From the NCBI GenBank assembly GCA_963801985.1, contig CAWDGV010000007.1, positions 62,001 through 126,000 on the forward strand: a stretch of 64,000 nucleotides of DNA. Reading direction: 5' to 3'. Each line of letters starts with the position of its first letter. Positions within the stretch are counted from its first letter, which is position 1. Source of the stretch: JABDQZ01 sp963801985. GTDB taxonomy: Bacteria > Pseudomonadota > Gammaproteobacteria > Chromatiales > Chromatiaceae. The notes below the pieces were generated by a model, which ran no database searches, was not told the DNA's origin, and saw only the letters and a program-made list of their open reading frames with translations. Shown in pieces: positions 1-10,563 of the stretch. A program made the translations under genes and the position numbers.

Positions 1-315
1 CCATCAGCCAGGCTGGGTGTTTCATTTGCCCTGATAATGATTGCAGTATTGATTATTGGTGGCATCATCAATTTCCTGTTGTCACAACTGGTGGAGCATA
101 CAGGTTTGACCGGCACAGACAGAATGCTGGGAATTTTTTTCGGAATAGGGCGTGGAGCAGTTATCATTGCTATCATTATTTTATTGGCAGGATTGACGGC
201 CATGCCTGAGGACCCCTGGTGGAATCATTCAATGCTGATTGTTCATTTTCAGGAAATCTCGCTTTGGCTTAAAGAATTTTTACCTGAAGATATCGCCGAA
301 CATTTCAGTTATTAA
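1..315 (+). CDS. cvpA: CvpA family protein, C-terminal part (5' end outside window)
   Basis: The open frame runs in from base 1 without a start and ends at TAA 313-315. The residues visible include a hydrophobic segment, then a motif close to SQLVEHTGLTGTDRMLG, a second membrane segment and the ending WLKEFLPEDIAEHFSY, which is the usual C-terminus of CvpA. CvpA is an inner-membrane protein named for colicin V production and is usually encoded directly upstream of purF, as here (46 bp gap). The first in-frame ATG (37) is internal to the family and should not be taken as the start. Confidence 0.9.
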   Translation, partial: PSARLGVSFALIMIAVLIIGGIINFLLSQLVEHTGLTGTDRMLGIFFGIGRGAVIIAIIILLAGLTAMPEDPWWNHSMLIVHFQEISLWLKEFLPEDIAEHFSY

Positions 316-361
316 TCTGGATTGTTTAAATAATACTTAGTGTCATAACGGAAACATAAAC

Positions 362-1876
362 ATGTGTGGAATTGTAGGCATTGTTGGACATAGTCCTGTC
401 AACCAGTCACTGTATGACGCATTGATGGTGCTTCAGCATCGTGGACAGGATGCTGCCGGAATTGTTACCTGTGAGGGAAACAAGTTACATCTACGTAAGG
501 GTAATGGTCTTGCCAGGGATGTTTTCCATACCAGTCACATGATCAAGTTGCGCGGAAACATGGGAATAGCTCATGTCCGCTATCCTACGGCAGGTTCTTC
601 CTCGTCAGCAGAAGCCCAGCCTTTTTATGTCAACTCGCCCTACGGGATTACACTGGCGCACAATGGCAACCTGACCAACTCGGAAGAGCTGAAAAAAGAT
701 ATTTTTCGCGAAGACCTCAGGCACATCAATACAACGTCCGATTCAGAGATCCTGCTGAATGTACTGGCCCATGAATTACAGATTCAGGGCAAGCTGCGTA
801 TTGATGAGAATGATATTTTCAAGGCGGTAGCCGGTGTGCATCGACGCTGTCGTGGTGGTTATGCTGCTATCGCGATGATACCCACCTATGGCATCCTGGC
901 GTTTCGCGATCCTTATGGTATCCGCCCCGTAGTTTTCGGTAAGCGAATGACTGACCAGGGCGTTGAGTACATGGTGGCCTCAGAGAGCGTGGTGCTGGAT
1001 GCGCAGGGATTTGAGCTGGTAAGAGATATTGAGCCTGGTGAAGCGATTTATATCAATCACAAAGGCGAATTCTTTAGCTATCAGTGCGCGGCCAATCCAG
1101 TGAAATCCCCCTGTATTTTTGAATATGTCTATTTTGCGCGACCAGATTCAATTATCGATGACATCTTTGTTCACAAGGCTCGCTCCAGAATGGGAGCGAA
1201 ACTGGCTAAAAAGATTAAGAGGGAATGGCCCGACCATGATATAGATGTTGTTATCCCGATCCCGGATACCAGCCGGACTTCTGCGTTGGCACTGGCGAAT
1301 AAGCTGGGGGTTCATTACACCGAGGGCTTTATCAAGAATCGTTATATTGGTCGAACCTTTATTATGCCGGGTCAACAGGTGAGAAAAAAATCGGTCAGAC
1401 AGAAACTTAATGCAATTGACCTTGAATTTAAAAACAAGAACGTCATGCTGATTGATGATTCAATCGTTCGGGGTACGACTTCCAAGCAGATCGTGCAAAT
1501 GGCACGTGAAGCCGGCGCTAAAAAAGTCTATTTTGCCTCGGCTGCTCCTCCGGTACGTTATCCTAATGTCTACGGTATCGATATGCCTTCAGCCAATGAA
1601 CTGGTTGCGCATGGACGAACGGTTGAAGAGATCAGGGAAGAAATTTCCTGTGACAGGCTGATATACCAGGACCTGTCGGACCTGATTGATGCAGTCAACC
1701 GCGAAGGCAAAACCAGTATCAAGCAGTTTGATACTTCAGTTTTTGATGGCAACTATGTGACTGGAGACGTCAATGCCGAATACCTGGAACAACTTGAACT
1801 CATCAGAAATGATGCGGCCAAGGAGTCCAAGGAGGAGGCCGCGCGCTCAATTCTCGGGATTCACAATAACCCCTGA
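362..1876 (+). CDS. purF: Amidophosphoribosyltransferase
   Basis: The 504-residue protein matches the usual length of proteobacterial PurF (about 505). It starts MCGIVGIVG, giving the N-terminal nucleophile Cys2 of a class II glutamine amidotransferase. The phosphoribosyltransferase part has the PRPP motif VMLIDDSIVRGTTSKQ at about residues 360-376. It catalyses the first committed step of purine synthesis, PRPP plus glutamine to phosphoribosylamine, in the cytoplasm. It follows cvpA closely, so the two are probably cotranscribed. No clear PurR operator was seen in the 46 bp gap. Confidence 0.98.
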   Translation: MCGIVGIVGHSPVNQSLYDALMVLQHRGQDAAGIVTCEGNKLHLRKGNGLARDVFHTSHMIKLRGNMGIAHVRYPTAGSSSSAEAQPFYVNSPYGITLAHNGNLTNSEELKKDIFREDLRHINTTSDSEILLNVLAHELQIQGKLRIDENDIFKAVAGVHRRCRGGYAAIAMIPTYGILAFRDPYGIRPVVFGKRMTDQGVEYMVASESVVLDAQGFELVRDIEPGEAIYINHKGEFFSYQCAANPVKSPCIFEYVYFARPDSIIDDIFVHKARSRMGAKLAKKIKREWPDHDIDVVIPIPDTSRTSALALANKLGVHYTEGFIKNRYIGRTFIMPGQQVRKKSVRQKLNAIDLEFKNKNVMLIDDSIVRGTTSKQIVQMAREAGAKKVYFASAAPPVRYPNVYGIDMPSANELVAHGRTVEEIREEISCDRLIYQDLSDLIDAVNREGKTSIKQFDTSVFDGNYVTGDVNAEYLEQLELIRNDAAKESKEEAARSILGIHNNP

Positions 1877-1992
1877 CTAAATCGTCATCAGGATAATTAT
1901 CTGGCAGGTTTTTATAGCTTTTTCCGAACATGATGTCCGGATTAAGCTGGAGATTGCTTCAGGTGTTGCACTGTCCAGGTGAAACAAAAAGC

Positions 1993-2985
1993 TTATTCCT
2001 CTTCCTGGAAATAATAATCGTATTTTTTGTGCATCTCCGTCGTGAACTTCCAAGCTTCATTGTATGAAAGACCACTATTTTCCGGGAAGATGACCTTGAT
2101 ATAGAGCTGTTTAGGATGGCTTTTCTTTAAACCGGCAAGTTTTTTATCCAGTGCCTTCTGGCTTATATCACTAAATTTATTATCATCAGGTGTCTTGATG
2201 GCAATCTGGTAGGCTTTGTTCACCTTGGCATAACGCACTTCTACGACATATTTTCCGGCAGGTGTTCTGGCGGGTCTGAACAGCTTGTCATATTTAACTT
2301 TCAGGCTGTCATAATTACCGCGCAGTTCTGCTAGTTCCTGGTCGGACAGGACCATCAGGTTGCGGGCATTTTCCAGTTCCAGTTTATTGTCAGCATAAGA
2401 TTGTTGCAGCTCGGACAACTGTTCCTGGGTCGAACGCTGTTCGTTCTGTAAAGCTGCCAGGGCTTGTCTGATCAGGGCCAATTGTTCATCGCTGACAAGC
2501 AGCCTGTTGGCAAGCTGGTCTTTTTCCAGCGAGAGTTTCTGGGTCTGACTTTCCAGGGAGGTGTTTTTCTGTTGTAACTCAGTGTTGGCAAGATCCAGGT
2601 TATCGCGCTGGCTGGAAAGCTCGCTGATCTGTCTCATTTTGTCTTTGATGACATCCAGCTGCTTTGTACGAATTTCCTGCATTTTCATTAACTGCATTCG
2701 CAGGTCAGACAATTGGTTTTCAGTATTGATCAGTCGCAGGGACAGGCTCTCTTTTTCTTCGCCGGTCGTCCTGGCCAGTTCAGCAGCCATACGTTCAGCT
2801 TCCATGGTATTGCGAAGCTGTTGAACCAGTTCCATGTTGCGCATCAGCAAGACGACCAGGGCAATCAAAAAGATCATCACGATCACGGTCATGATGTCGG
2901 TAAATGAAGGCCAGAAGCTTTCATTGCCGGAATTGCTGCCTTCCTGGTTCAGGCGTAAATCGATAAAACCGTTTTCAGAGCTCAT
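1993..2985 (-). CDS. Stator-like coiled-coil membrane protein (MotB/ExbD-like N-terminus)
   Basis: The 330-residue protein has one N-terminal membrane segment preceded by SFWPSFTDIMTV, with an Asp (D30) placed like the proton-carrying Asp of MotB, TolR and ExbD. Residues of about 50-245 are a long heptad-rich coiled coil (Gln, Leu, Glu, Arg). The last 80 residues look like a small folded domain rich in Lys and Tyr; I see no OmpA-type peptidoglycan-binding motif. It lies 24 bp downstream of a MotA/TolQ/ExbB-like gene, so the two likely form one ion-driven complex in the inner membrane. Its function is unknown. ZorB is a possible relative, but ZorB carries an OmpA-like domain. Confidence 0.75.
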   Translation of the reverse strand: MSSENGFIDLRLNQEGSNSGNESFWPSFTDIMTVIVMIFLIALVVLLMRNMELVQQLRNTMEAERMAAELARTTGEEKESLSLRLINTENQLSDLRMQLMKMQEIRTKQLDVIKDKMRQISELSSQRDNLDLANTELQQKNTSLESQTQKLSLEKDQLANRLLVSDEQLALIRQALAALQNEQRSTQEQLSELQQSYADNKLELENARNLMVLSDQELAELRGNYDSLKVKYDKLFRPARTPAGKYVVEVRYAKVNKAYQIAIKTPDDNKFSDISQKALDKKLAGLKKSHPKQLYIKVIFPENSGLSYNEAWKFTTEMHKKYDYYFQEEE

Positions 2986-3009
2986 GTGTATATGCCAAGC
3001 GGATGGGGC

Positions 3010-3936
3010 TTATTTTTCACCAAGACGGAAGCCGATTCGGAGGATGCCCTTGATGTCAGCAAGTTCCTGGTTCATGCCTTCTACATTGTCACGGTAAGCC
3101 TCAACCGTTTCGACCAGGTTTTTCTCAACTTCGGTAAAGTTGGCCTGCGACTGGGACATCTGCTGTACGAGTCCCTGCAATGAGCGAATCAGGCCGGTAA
3201 ACTCGTATAAAACACTGTCAGTCTGCATCTGGAAACGTGGCATCAGGTGTGAAGTAGTGACCTGCTCGATGGCACTGATCAGGTTGGTCTGCACATCTGT
3301 AAGCTTGATAAAAAAGTAGCCAAAATACATGTAACAAGCGATCGCTGTAATTGTGGTAGACAAGGCGGTCGACATGCCGTGAACGACAAGTCCCATGCCG
3401 TTGACGTTAACGGCATTTTCAAGCAGGTCCGAAGCACCAATCAGGGCCAGTGACAAGGATACGATGGTTCCGAAAACACCGGTCAAAATGAGCGTGTTAC
3501 TGATAAAGCGTGGAAAACTGTTGCGTGTGCTTTCACTGGCAACCAGTGTTGAGGCCAGTGCACTCTGGTTAACCGGGGTATGGGCGGCATGCAGTTTTTC
3601 CAGGGTCACATAGCGACGGGCAATAATACTTTTTTTGGAGATACCTTTGAGTGTGTCAGCAGATTCGGTACTGATATTTTTTAAAAAACGCACCATTGCA
3701 GTTTCTTCCCGGGAATAACTGAGGAAGATAACAATCATTTTCAGAACACCCAGACCGAACAGTGTAAGAATGGCTCCGTTTACAATCCAGCCAGTGGCCG
3801 TGAGCTGATCGCGAAAATAAACAGCATTGATGTATTCAATTTTCCAGATGACAACAGCTGCTACTGCAACAGCCAGTAAAATCATTCTGAATAAAGTATT
3901 TCTGCTTTGGTGACGTCGGAAATTTATTGTATCCAT
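3010..3936 (-). CDS. MotA/TolQ/ExbB proton channel family protein
   Basis: The 308-residue protein has membrane segments near residues 17-35 and 47-72, a cytoplasmic stretch, and then the family core: LILTGVFGTIVSLSLALIGA (about 148-167) and GMSTALSTTITAIACYMYFG (about 187-206). The conserved TGVFGT and Thr/Ser-rich last helix are typical of MotA/TolQ/ExbB channel subunits. The C-terminal 80 residues are predicted helical. It is the first gene of a two-gene unit with the coiled-coil protein downstream. No flagellar, Tol-Pal or TonB genes lie nearby, so it is neither clearly a flagellar stator nor ExbB; the substrate or rotor is not known. Confidence 0.8.
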   Translation of the reverse strand: MDTINFRRHQSRNTLFRMILLAVAVAAVVIWKIEYINAVYFRDQLTATGWIVNGAILTLFGLGVLKMIVIFLSYSREETAMVRFLKNISTESADTLKGISKKSIIARRYVTLEKLHAAHTPVNQSALASTLVASESTRNSFPRFISNTLILTGVFGTIVSLSLALIGASDLLENAVNVNGMGLVVHGMSTALSTTITAIACYMYFGYFFIKLTDVQTNLISAIEQVTTSHLMPRFQMQTDSVLYEFTGLIRSLQGLVQQMSQSQANFTEVEKNLVETVEAYRDNVEGMNQELADIKGILRIGFRLGEK

Positions 3937-4115
3937 GGGAGATTGAAATAATCCAAAGAGTTAAAGGCTGTAAATCTCAAAATCTGAGCAAAAAGCCGGA
4001 ATATAATGTTGCTGGATTCTGTCACAGTATGACCAGAAAAAAAATCCCTGTCTGCCCCGGATACAAGTAAATTAATACCTGCCCAAGGCGAATCTTGAGA
4101 GTATGCTACTCTTAA

Positions 4116-4949
4116 GTGCCGATCTATCGTGATTTATTGTTAAAAATGAGAAACTTACACGAGCAAGCCTACGAGTGCCTGAATCAAAGCTCAGTTGAGA
4201 AAAAGCTGCAGTTGGCTGAAGGGCTCAATAATGATTTTAAGCTGGGAAAACTCGTTATCGAGGAAATTGCATTACCTGAAACGTTGCAGGCAGGTCATCC
4301 GCCGCAACCTGAACTGGTTTCTCCACGCCAGGTGCCAAAACGAAAGCTGGGAACGGACAAAGGTAAAGCGGCAGCGGTTCATTCTTTTTGTCATATCGAG
4401 TTCAATGCAATAAACCTGGCCTGTGATGCTGTCTACCGCTTTAGAAATATGCCCGCCCGCTATTACCAGGACTGGTGCCAGGTAGCTGCTGAAGAGGCGT
4501 ATCATTTCAGCCTGCTGAATAATCGCCTGCACGAACTGGGATACGCTTATGGTGATTTTCCGGCGCATAATGGTCTTTGGGAACTGGCTCAGAAAACGGC
4601 TCATGATGCTCTTGATCGCATGGCACTGATTCCACGCGTAATGGAAGCACGCGGCCTTGATGTTACGCCGTTAATCCAGAAAAAGTTTCTTAATGTTGGC
4701 GATCAGCAAACTGCCGATATTTTAAGTATTATCCTGAGAGACGAAATCGGTCATGTCGAGGCGGGCAGCCGCTGGTTTCGTTACCTTTGTGAGCAACGGG
4801 GACTGAATGCGGAAGAAACCTATTTTTCCCTGGTCATAAAATACATGAAAGGTGATATTCATTGCCCGATGCATTTCCAGGCTCGGCTCGATGCCGGTTT
4901 CAGCGAAACTGAACTGGAACAGCTTGAACTTCTGTGTGGCAGGAAATGA
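4116..4949 (+). CDS. DUF455 family ferritin-like protein
   Basis: The 277-residue protein shows a ferritin-like four-helix signature with candidate iron ligands in HIEFNAINL, AAEEAYHF and RDEIGHVEAG. This pattern is that of DUF455, distantly related to the tRNA hydroxylase MiaE; the reaction of DUF455 proteins is not established. The frame opens at GTG 4116, but ATG 4146 (MRNLHEQAYECL) fits the family N-terminus as well and neither has a strong ribosome binding site. It is a single gene, divergent from the ExbB-like gene and convergent with lpxH. Confidence 0.85.
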   Translation: MPIYRDLLLKMRNLHEQAYECLNQSSVEKKLQLAEGLNNDFKLGKLVIEEIALPETLQAGHPPQPELVSPRQVPKRKLGTDKGKAAAVHSFCHIEFNAINLACDAVYRFRNMPARYYQDWCQVAAEEAYHFSLLNNRLHELGYAYGDFPAHNGLWELAQKTAHDALDRMALIPRVMEARGLDVTPLIQKKFLNVGDQQTADILSIILRDEIGHVEAGSRWFRYLCEQRGLNAEETYFSLVIKYMKGDIHCPMHFQARLDAGFSETELEQLELLCGRK

Positions 4950-4971
4950 GAAACGCTATCCACTTAACGCA

Positions 4972-5700
4972 TTAGTTAATTTCAATTTGTGTTACGTTCA
5001 GATTTTCATCGACAGAAATTGCTGCTGCCTGCTTTTCATGCCAGTCGGAAAGCACGATTCGTGGCTTGCTGGTGCCATTAATCTGGTGTTGGTGAATGGC
5101 AGGTCTGTGCGTATGCCCGTGTATCATCATGTCCGCCTGGTGTTTTTCGAACCAGAGTTCCACCTCTTCAAGTGTGACGTCCATAATGTCTTCAGCCAAC
5201 AATGACTTGGTCTCCCCCGATTGTTGGCGGTATTCAGCTGCAATGGCTTTTCTTTCTGCCAGGCTTTTCTGAAGAAGCCGGTCAAGCCATTGTTGCTGTA
5301 TGCGCATTTTTCGTGCCTGTTGATAGTGTACATCCCGGGTGCAGAGTTGATCACCGTGTGTCAGCAACACGCGTTGGCTACCTATCTTGATAACAGTCGG
5401 ATCAGTCAGCAGGGTGGCATGACAAGCCTGGCAGAAATCATCGCCGATTAGAAAGTCCCTGTTGCCGTGCATGATATAGAGCGCTGTATCATGGTTGATC
5501 AGCTTCTTGAGTCCGACAAGAACGACTTTGGCGGTTTGACTGTCGTCGTCGTCACCTACCCAGGCATCGAACAAGTCTCCAAGGATGAACAGTTGGTCAG
5601 CGTTAGTCGCTTCATTATCGAGAAAAGCCAGAAAGAGATTTACTGTACTGGGTCTTTCATCGCAAAGATGCAAGTCGGAAATGAAAAGGGATCGAGGCAT
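4972..5700 (-). CDS. lpxH: UDP-2,3-diacylglucosamine diphosphatase
   Basis: The 242-residue calcineurin-like phosphoesterase has the full metal motif set: FISDLHLCDERP, GDLFDAWVGDDD, MHGNRDFLIGD, LTHGDQLCTRD and MIHGHTHRPA. LpxH cleaves UDP-2,3-diacylglucosamine to lipid X and UMP in lipid A synthesis at the inner face of the membrane. Length matches the family (about 240). It sits downstream of ppiB on the same strand, a common gammaproteobacterial order, with a strong hairpin between the two genes. Confidence 0.96.
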   Translation of the reverse strand: MPRSLFISDLHLCDERPSTVNLFLAFLDNEATNADQLFILGDLFDAWVGDDDDSQTAKVVLVGLKKLINHDTALYIMHGNRDFLIGDDFCQACHATLLTDPTVIKIGSQRVLLTHGDQLCTRDVHYQQARKMRIQQQWLDRLLQKSLAERKAIAAEYRQQSGETKSLLAEDIMDVTLEEVELWFEKHQADMMIHGHTHRPAIHQHQINGTSKPRIVLSDWHEKQAAAISVDENLNVTQIEIN

Positions 5701-5732
5701 TCAGTAAGGGGCAGGTCAGTGCTGGACAGGTT

Positions 5733-5767
5733 CGCAGGTTAGCTCAAGTTTATAGAGCTAACCTGCG
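5733..5767 (-). terminator. Hairpin between ppiB and lpxH
   Basis: A perfect 13-bp inverted repeat (arm CGCAGGTTAGCTC, 9-nt loop) lies between the ppiB stop and the lpxH start. There is no T-run on the minus-strand side, so it is not a textbook intrinsic terminator; it could attenuate read-through or stabilise the 3' end of ppiB mRNA. Confidence 0.45.
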
Positions 5768-5778
5768 ACGCTTAAGCC

Positions 5779-6267
5779 TTATTCAGAGATTTCAGCTTTT
5801 TCGATGATAATAGCTTCAGCGGGCACATCCTGGTGGCCTGCTTTTGTGGTTGTTTCAACACCTTTCATTTTGTTGATCACATCCATGCCTTCAGTGACTT
5901 TACCAAAGACGCAATATCCCCAGCCATCCTGGCCCGGGTAATCGAGAAACTTGTTGTCAGCTACATTGATAAAAAACTGCGCGCTGGCGGAATGCGGATC
6001 CATCGTACGAGCCATGGCGATGGTGCCGGTTTCATTACTTAGACCGTTCTTGGCCTCATTTTCAATGGGTTCACGAGTTGCTTTTTGGGTCATGTCTTCA
6101 AGAAAACCGCCACCCTGGACCATGAAGTTATCAATAACACGGTGAAAGATTGTGCCGTCAAAGTGTCCGTCTTTAACATACTGTTTAAAGTTTTCGCAGG
6201 TTTTTGGCGCATTTTCTTCGTCAAGTTCGATGAAGATGTCGCCAAGGTTGGTTTTCAAAGTAATCAT
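5779..6267 (-). CDS. ppiB: Cytoplasmic peptidyl-prolyl cis-trans isomerase (cyclophilin B type)
   Basis: The 162-residue protein is a single cyclophilin domain with FHRVIDNFMVQGGG, the catalytic Arg in FHRV, MARTMDPHSASAQFFINV and GWGYCVFGKVTEGMDV. It has no signal peptide and starts directly with MITLKTNLGDI, so it should act in the cytoplasm as E. coli PpiB (164 aa) does, speeding prolyl isomerisation. It is followed by lpxH and preceded by an exported paralogue; together they look like a local duplication with one copy secreted. Confidence 0.95.
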   Translation of the reverse strand: MITLKTNLGDIFIELDEENAPKTCENFKQYVKDGHFDGTIFHRVIDNFMVQGGGFLEDMTQKATREPIENEAKNGLSNETGTIAMARTMDPHSASAQFFINVADNKFLDYPGQDGWGYCVFGKVTEGMDVINKMKGVETTTKAGHQDVPAEAIIIEKAEISE

Positions 6268-6321
6268 AGGTTTTTTCCGTATAGGTTAATAAATAAATGC
6301 TCTCGGCAGCAGGCTTTAAAA

Positions 6322-6900
6322 TCAAAGCCGTGAAGCTTTAATAATTAAAACAGGTTCTTCAGGGACATTCTGCATGCCTTTTTTTGTGGTGGTAAATACA
6401 TCGGCGATGGCATCAACGGTTTCCATTCCTTGCGTTACCTTACCAAATACACAGTAGCCCCAGCCACGCAAACTCCTGGATTTATAGTTAAGGCTATCAT
6501 TGTCAACGTGATTAATGAAAAATTGCGAAGTCGCTGAATTTGGGTCAGATGTGCGGGCCATTGCAATCGTGCCGCGGTCATTATCAAGGCCATTGTCTGC
6601 TTCGTTGCTGATTGCATCATGCGTGTCCTTTTTATTCAGTTCGGCATCAAATCCGCCACCCTGGATCATGAAGCTGTTGATGACACGATGGAAGATGGTG
6701 TTGTTGTAGTAGCCTTCATCGACATAGCTGAGGAAATTTTTCACAGTGAGTGGTGCCAGCTCAGGATAAAGCTCGAGCTCGATGTTGCCTTTGCTGGTTT
6801 CTAAAAGCACTTTCGTGGTTGTGCTCTCTGCAGCGTTACAGGCAGTCAGCGACGAAAACAGCAGGAGCAGGGGAGTAATCAGACGAAAAAGGGGTTTCAT
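6322..6900 (-). CDS. Lipoprotein-type cyclophilin (periplasmic peptidyl-prolyl isomerase)
   Basis: From ATG 6900, with a GGAA ribosome binding site just upstream, the product is 192 residues and opens MKPLFRLITPLLLLFSSLTAC, a signal peptide ending in the lipobox LTAC. The frame extends further upstream, but a start there would bury the signal peptide. The mature part is a cyclophilin: FHRVINSFMIQGGG, MARTSDPNSATSQFFIN, GWGYCVFGKV. It should fold proteins on the periplasmic side while anchored by a lipidated Cys. About half of its residues match the adjacent PpiB by eye. Confidence 0.9.
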   Translation of the reverse strand: MKPLFRLITPLLLLFSSLTACNAAESTTTKVLLETSKGNIELELYPELAPLTVKNFLSYVDEGYYNNTIFHRVINSFMIQGGGFDAELNKKDTHDAISNEADNGLDNDRGTIAMARTSDPNSATSQFFINHVDNDSLNYKSRSLRGWGYCVFGKVTQGMETVDAIADVFTTTKKGMQNVPEEPVLIIKASRL

Positions 6901-7050
6901 TCGGTTTCCAATAGTTGTGAGTGGATTTGTCATTAAATAAAAAATACCAATCCTACTGGCTGCTTTGTCCTGATTCAACAGACTGTGCGTAGAGATCACT
7001 CCGGTTTCAGGTTAAAATCACGGACTTGTTCAGTTGCAGGATACCAAATC

Positions 7051-8432
<1,382 letters not shown>

Positions 8433-8439
8433 TTTTTTT

Positions 8440-8580
8440 ACCACAAAGAACACAAAGGACACGAAGTAATTAACTGCTATCGATAGTCTTTTTAGCTGAT
8501 ACTTGTCTTGTTAAGTATCCGATATTTGTTGCGTGTTTTTTAACATTGAATAACTTTGTGTCCTTTGTGCCCTTCGTGGT
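8440..8580. repeat. MITE-like inverted-repeat element
   Basis: Two 27-nt arms in inverted orientation, 8440-8466 and 8554-8580, match at 23 of 27 positions; each is built from the phrase CACAAAG-GACAC or its complement. The 87-bp interior holds no ORF. This is the widespread 'CCACAAAGAACACAAAGG' kind of bacterial intergenic repeat. A more decayed single arm is at 34536-34561. The right arm ends in GGTGAA and seems to provide the ribosome binding site of the next gene. Confidence 0.7.
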
Positions 8581-8589
8581 GAATTTTTT

Positions 8590-10563
8590 ATGAAAAACCG
8601 TTGGAATGATCAGCAAGCTTCTCTTTGTGAAACCGACCTTGAGCTGAGAGTGTATACCTCGCGTCTTCTGGGGCAGGACTCATCTCTGGTTTTGCACGGC
8701 GGTGGAAACACCTCGGTTAAAATTACAGAAAAAAATATTTTCGGTGAAGACGAGGAAATCCTGTATGTGAAAGGTTCCGGCTGGGATCTTGAAACCATTG
8801 AGGTTGAAGGTTTTACACCGATTCGCCTGGAACATTTGCGTAAACTGGCCAAACTTGAGTCCCTGTCAGACCTGGATATGGTCAACGAGATGCAAACTCA
8901 TCAGACCAATGCCGCTTCACCGGCTGGTTCTGTAGAGGCGATCCTGCATGCGGCATTACCTTACCGTTTTGTCGACCATACGCATGCTGATGCGATTATC
9001 ACTATATGTAATACACCCGGTGGAGAAGCGCGTATTCGCCAACTTTTTGGTGATGCTGCCATTGTCATTCCTTACGTTATGCCTGGCTTTGACCTGGCAA
9101 GGCTCGTTGCCGAGCGTTTTGAAAAAGAAGCGACAGCAGCCACTACAGGCATGGTGTTAATGAATCATGGCATGTTTACTTTTGCCGATACTGCCAAGGC
9201 ATCATATGAACTCATGATTGATTTTGTACAGCGTGCTGAAGATTACCTGGATGCGCATAATGCCTGGCAGTTACCTGATGTAACCCTGGATGCTGAACCT
9301 CACTTTTCACGCTTGACCTGTGCTGGCTTGAGAAAGCAGATATCAGAAGTGGTGGAATCTCCCATGCTGTTACGGGTTGATGCCTATGATTCCTATATGG
9401 CCTTTGCGCGCCGTGATGATATTGCTGTAATTTCTCAAAGAGGACCAGCAACGCCCGACCACGTGATTCGTACCAAGCAGTTGCCTATGCTTGGACATGA
9501 TGTCGCCGGGTATGTGGCTGATTATAAAGTTTACTTTGATCAACATGCTGTGAATGCACGTTGCCCGGTAACCATGCTGGATCCGGCGCCACGGGTTATT
9601 CTTGACCATGAAATGGGACTGATTACAGTCGGCAAGTCTGCCAGCGAAGTAAGAATCAATGCCGATATTTACCAGCACACAATGCAGATTATACAACGGG
9701 CAGAATTGCTTGAGCAGTGGCAGGCATTACCTGCAAAAGATATTTTCGATGTTGAATATTGGGAACTTGAACAGGCCAAGTTACGCAAGAGCGGTACGGC
9801 TCCCGAATTTCAAGGCGAAGTGGCGCTGGTAACAGGTGCTGCATCAGGTATCGGCAAAGCCTGCGTGGACGCGTTATTAAAAGCTGGGGCCGCAGTTGTT
9901 GGTCTTGATATGAATCATGACATTGTTGAAATGTACGGCAGTGATAGTTTTTTTGGCCTGGTTTGTGATGTCACTTCTGCCGATGATGTGAACAAGGCAC
10001 TTGATAAGGCAGTCTCACATTTCGGCGGGCTGGATATGCTGATTTTGAACGCGGGTATGTTTCCTGGTGGTACCCGAATAGCAGAACTTCAGGATGAACA
10101 ATGGCAAAAAGTGATGTCGGTTAACCTTGATGCCAATCTGCGCCTGCTGCGTGAATGCTATCCATTGCTTAAGCTGTCTCCGCGTTATGGCCGGGTAGTT
10201 GTAATCGGTTCGAAAAATTTTCTCGCTCCCGGTCCCGGTGCAGCTGCCTACTCAGCATCGAAGGCGGCACTCAATCAACTGGCTCGCGTCGCTGCGCTGG
10301 AGTGGGGTGGTGATGGAATCAGGATTAATTCGCTACATCCTGATGCGGTATTCGATACTGCGTTGTGGACTGATGAGGTCCTGAAGGCAAGGGCCGGGCA
10401 TTATGGAATGACGGTAGAGGATTACAAAACCAAGAATATTCTGAAAACTGAAATAACATCCAAAGATGTTGCCGAACTGGCGGCGGCCATGTGTGGGACG
10501 TTGTTCTCTAAGACCACGGCTGCGCAAGTGCCGGTTGATGGTGGTAATGACAGGGTTATCTGA
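8590..10563 (+). CDS. Bifunctional class II aldolase / short-chain dehydrogenase
   Basis: The 657-residue fusion has an N-terminal class II aldolase/adducin domain (about 1-390; zinc ligands probably in DHTHADAI and NHGMFTF) and a C-terminal SDR domain (about 405-657; ALVTGAASGIGKACVD, LILNAGMF, YSASKAALNQLAR). This is the architecture of RhaD/RhaE-type rhamnulose-phosphate aldolase / lactaldehyde dehydrogenase proteins, though the real substrate cannot be read from sequence and no rhamnose genes are nearby. Start ATG 8590 follows GGTGA supplied by the flanking repeat. It converges on the glycosylase gene with an 8-bp overlap. Confidence 0.85.
   Translation: MKNRWNDQQASLCETDLELRVYTSRLLGQDSSLVLHGGGNTSVKITEKNIFGEDEEILYVKGSGWDLETIEVEGFTPIRLEHLRKLAKLESLSDLDMVNEMQTHQTNAASPAGSVEAILHAALPYRFVDHTHADAIITICNTPGGEARIRQLFGDAAIVIPYVMPGFDLARLVAERFEKEATAATTGMVLMNHGMFTFADTAKASYELMIDFVQRAEDYLDAHNAWQLPDVTLDAEPHFSRLTCAGLRKQISEVVESPMLLRVDAYDSYMAFARRDDIAVISQRGPATPDHVIRTKQLPMLGHDVAGYVADYKVYFDQHAVNARCPVTMLDPAPRVILDHEMGLITVGKSASEVRINADIYQHTMQIIQRAELLEQWQALPAKDIFDVEYWELEQAKLRKSGTAPEFQGEVALVTGAASGIGKACVDALLKAGAAVVGLDMNHDIVEMYGSDSFFGLVCDVTSADDVNKALDKAVSHFGGLDMLILNAGMFPGGTRIAELQDEQWQKVMSVNLDANLRLLRECYPLLKLSPRYGRVVVIGSKNFLAPGPGAAAYSASKAALNQLARVAALEWGGDGIRINSLHPDAVFDTALWTDEVLKARAGHYGMTVEDYKTKNILKTEITSKDVAELAAAMCGTLFSKTTAAQVPVDGGNDRVI

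Noticed and set aside
1993..3936. Zorya-type anti-phage motor (ZorA/ZorB)
   Set aside because: The partner lacks the OmpA-like domain of ZorB, the channel protein is shorter than typical ZorA, and no ZorC/ZorD or ZorE-like gene is near.
8590..10563. Aldolase-dehydrogenase fusion as an assembly artefact
   Set aside because: This two-domain protein is a known family arrangement and the frame is open across the junction.
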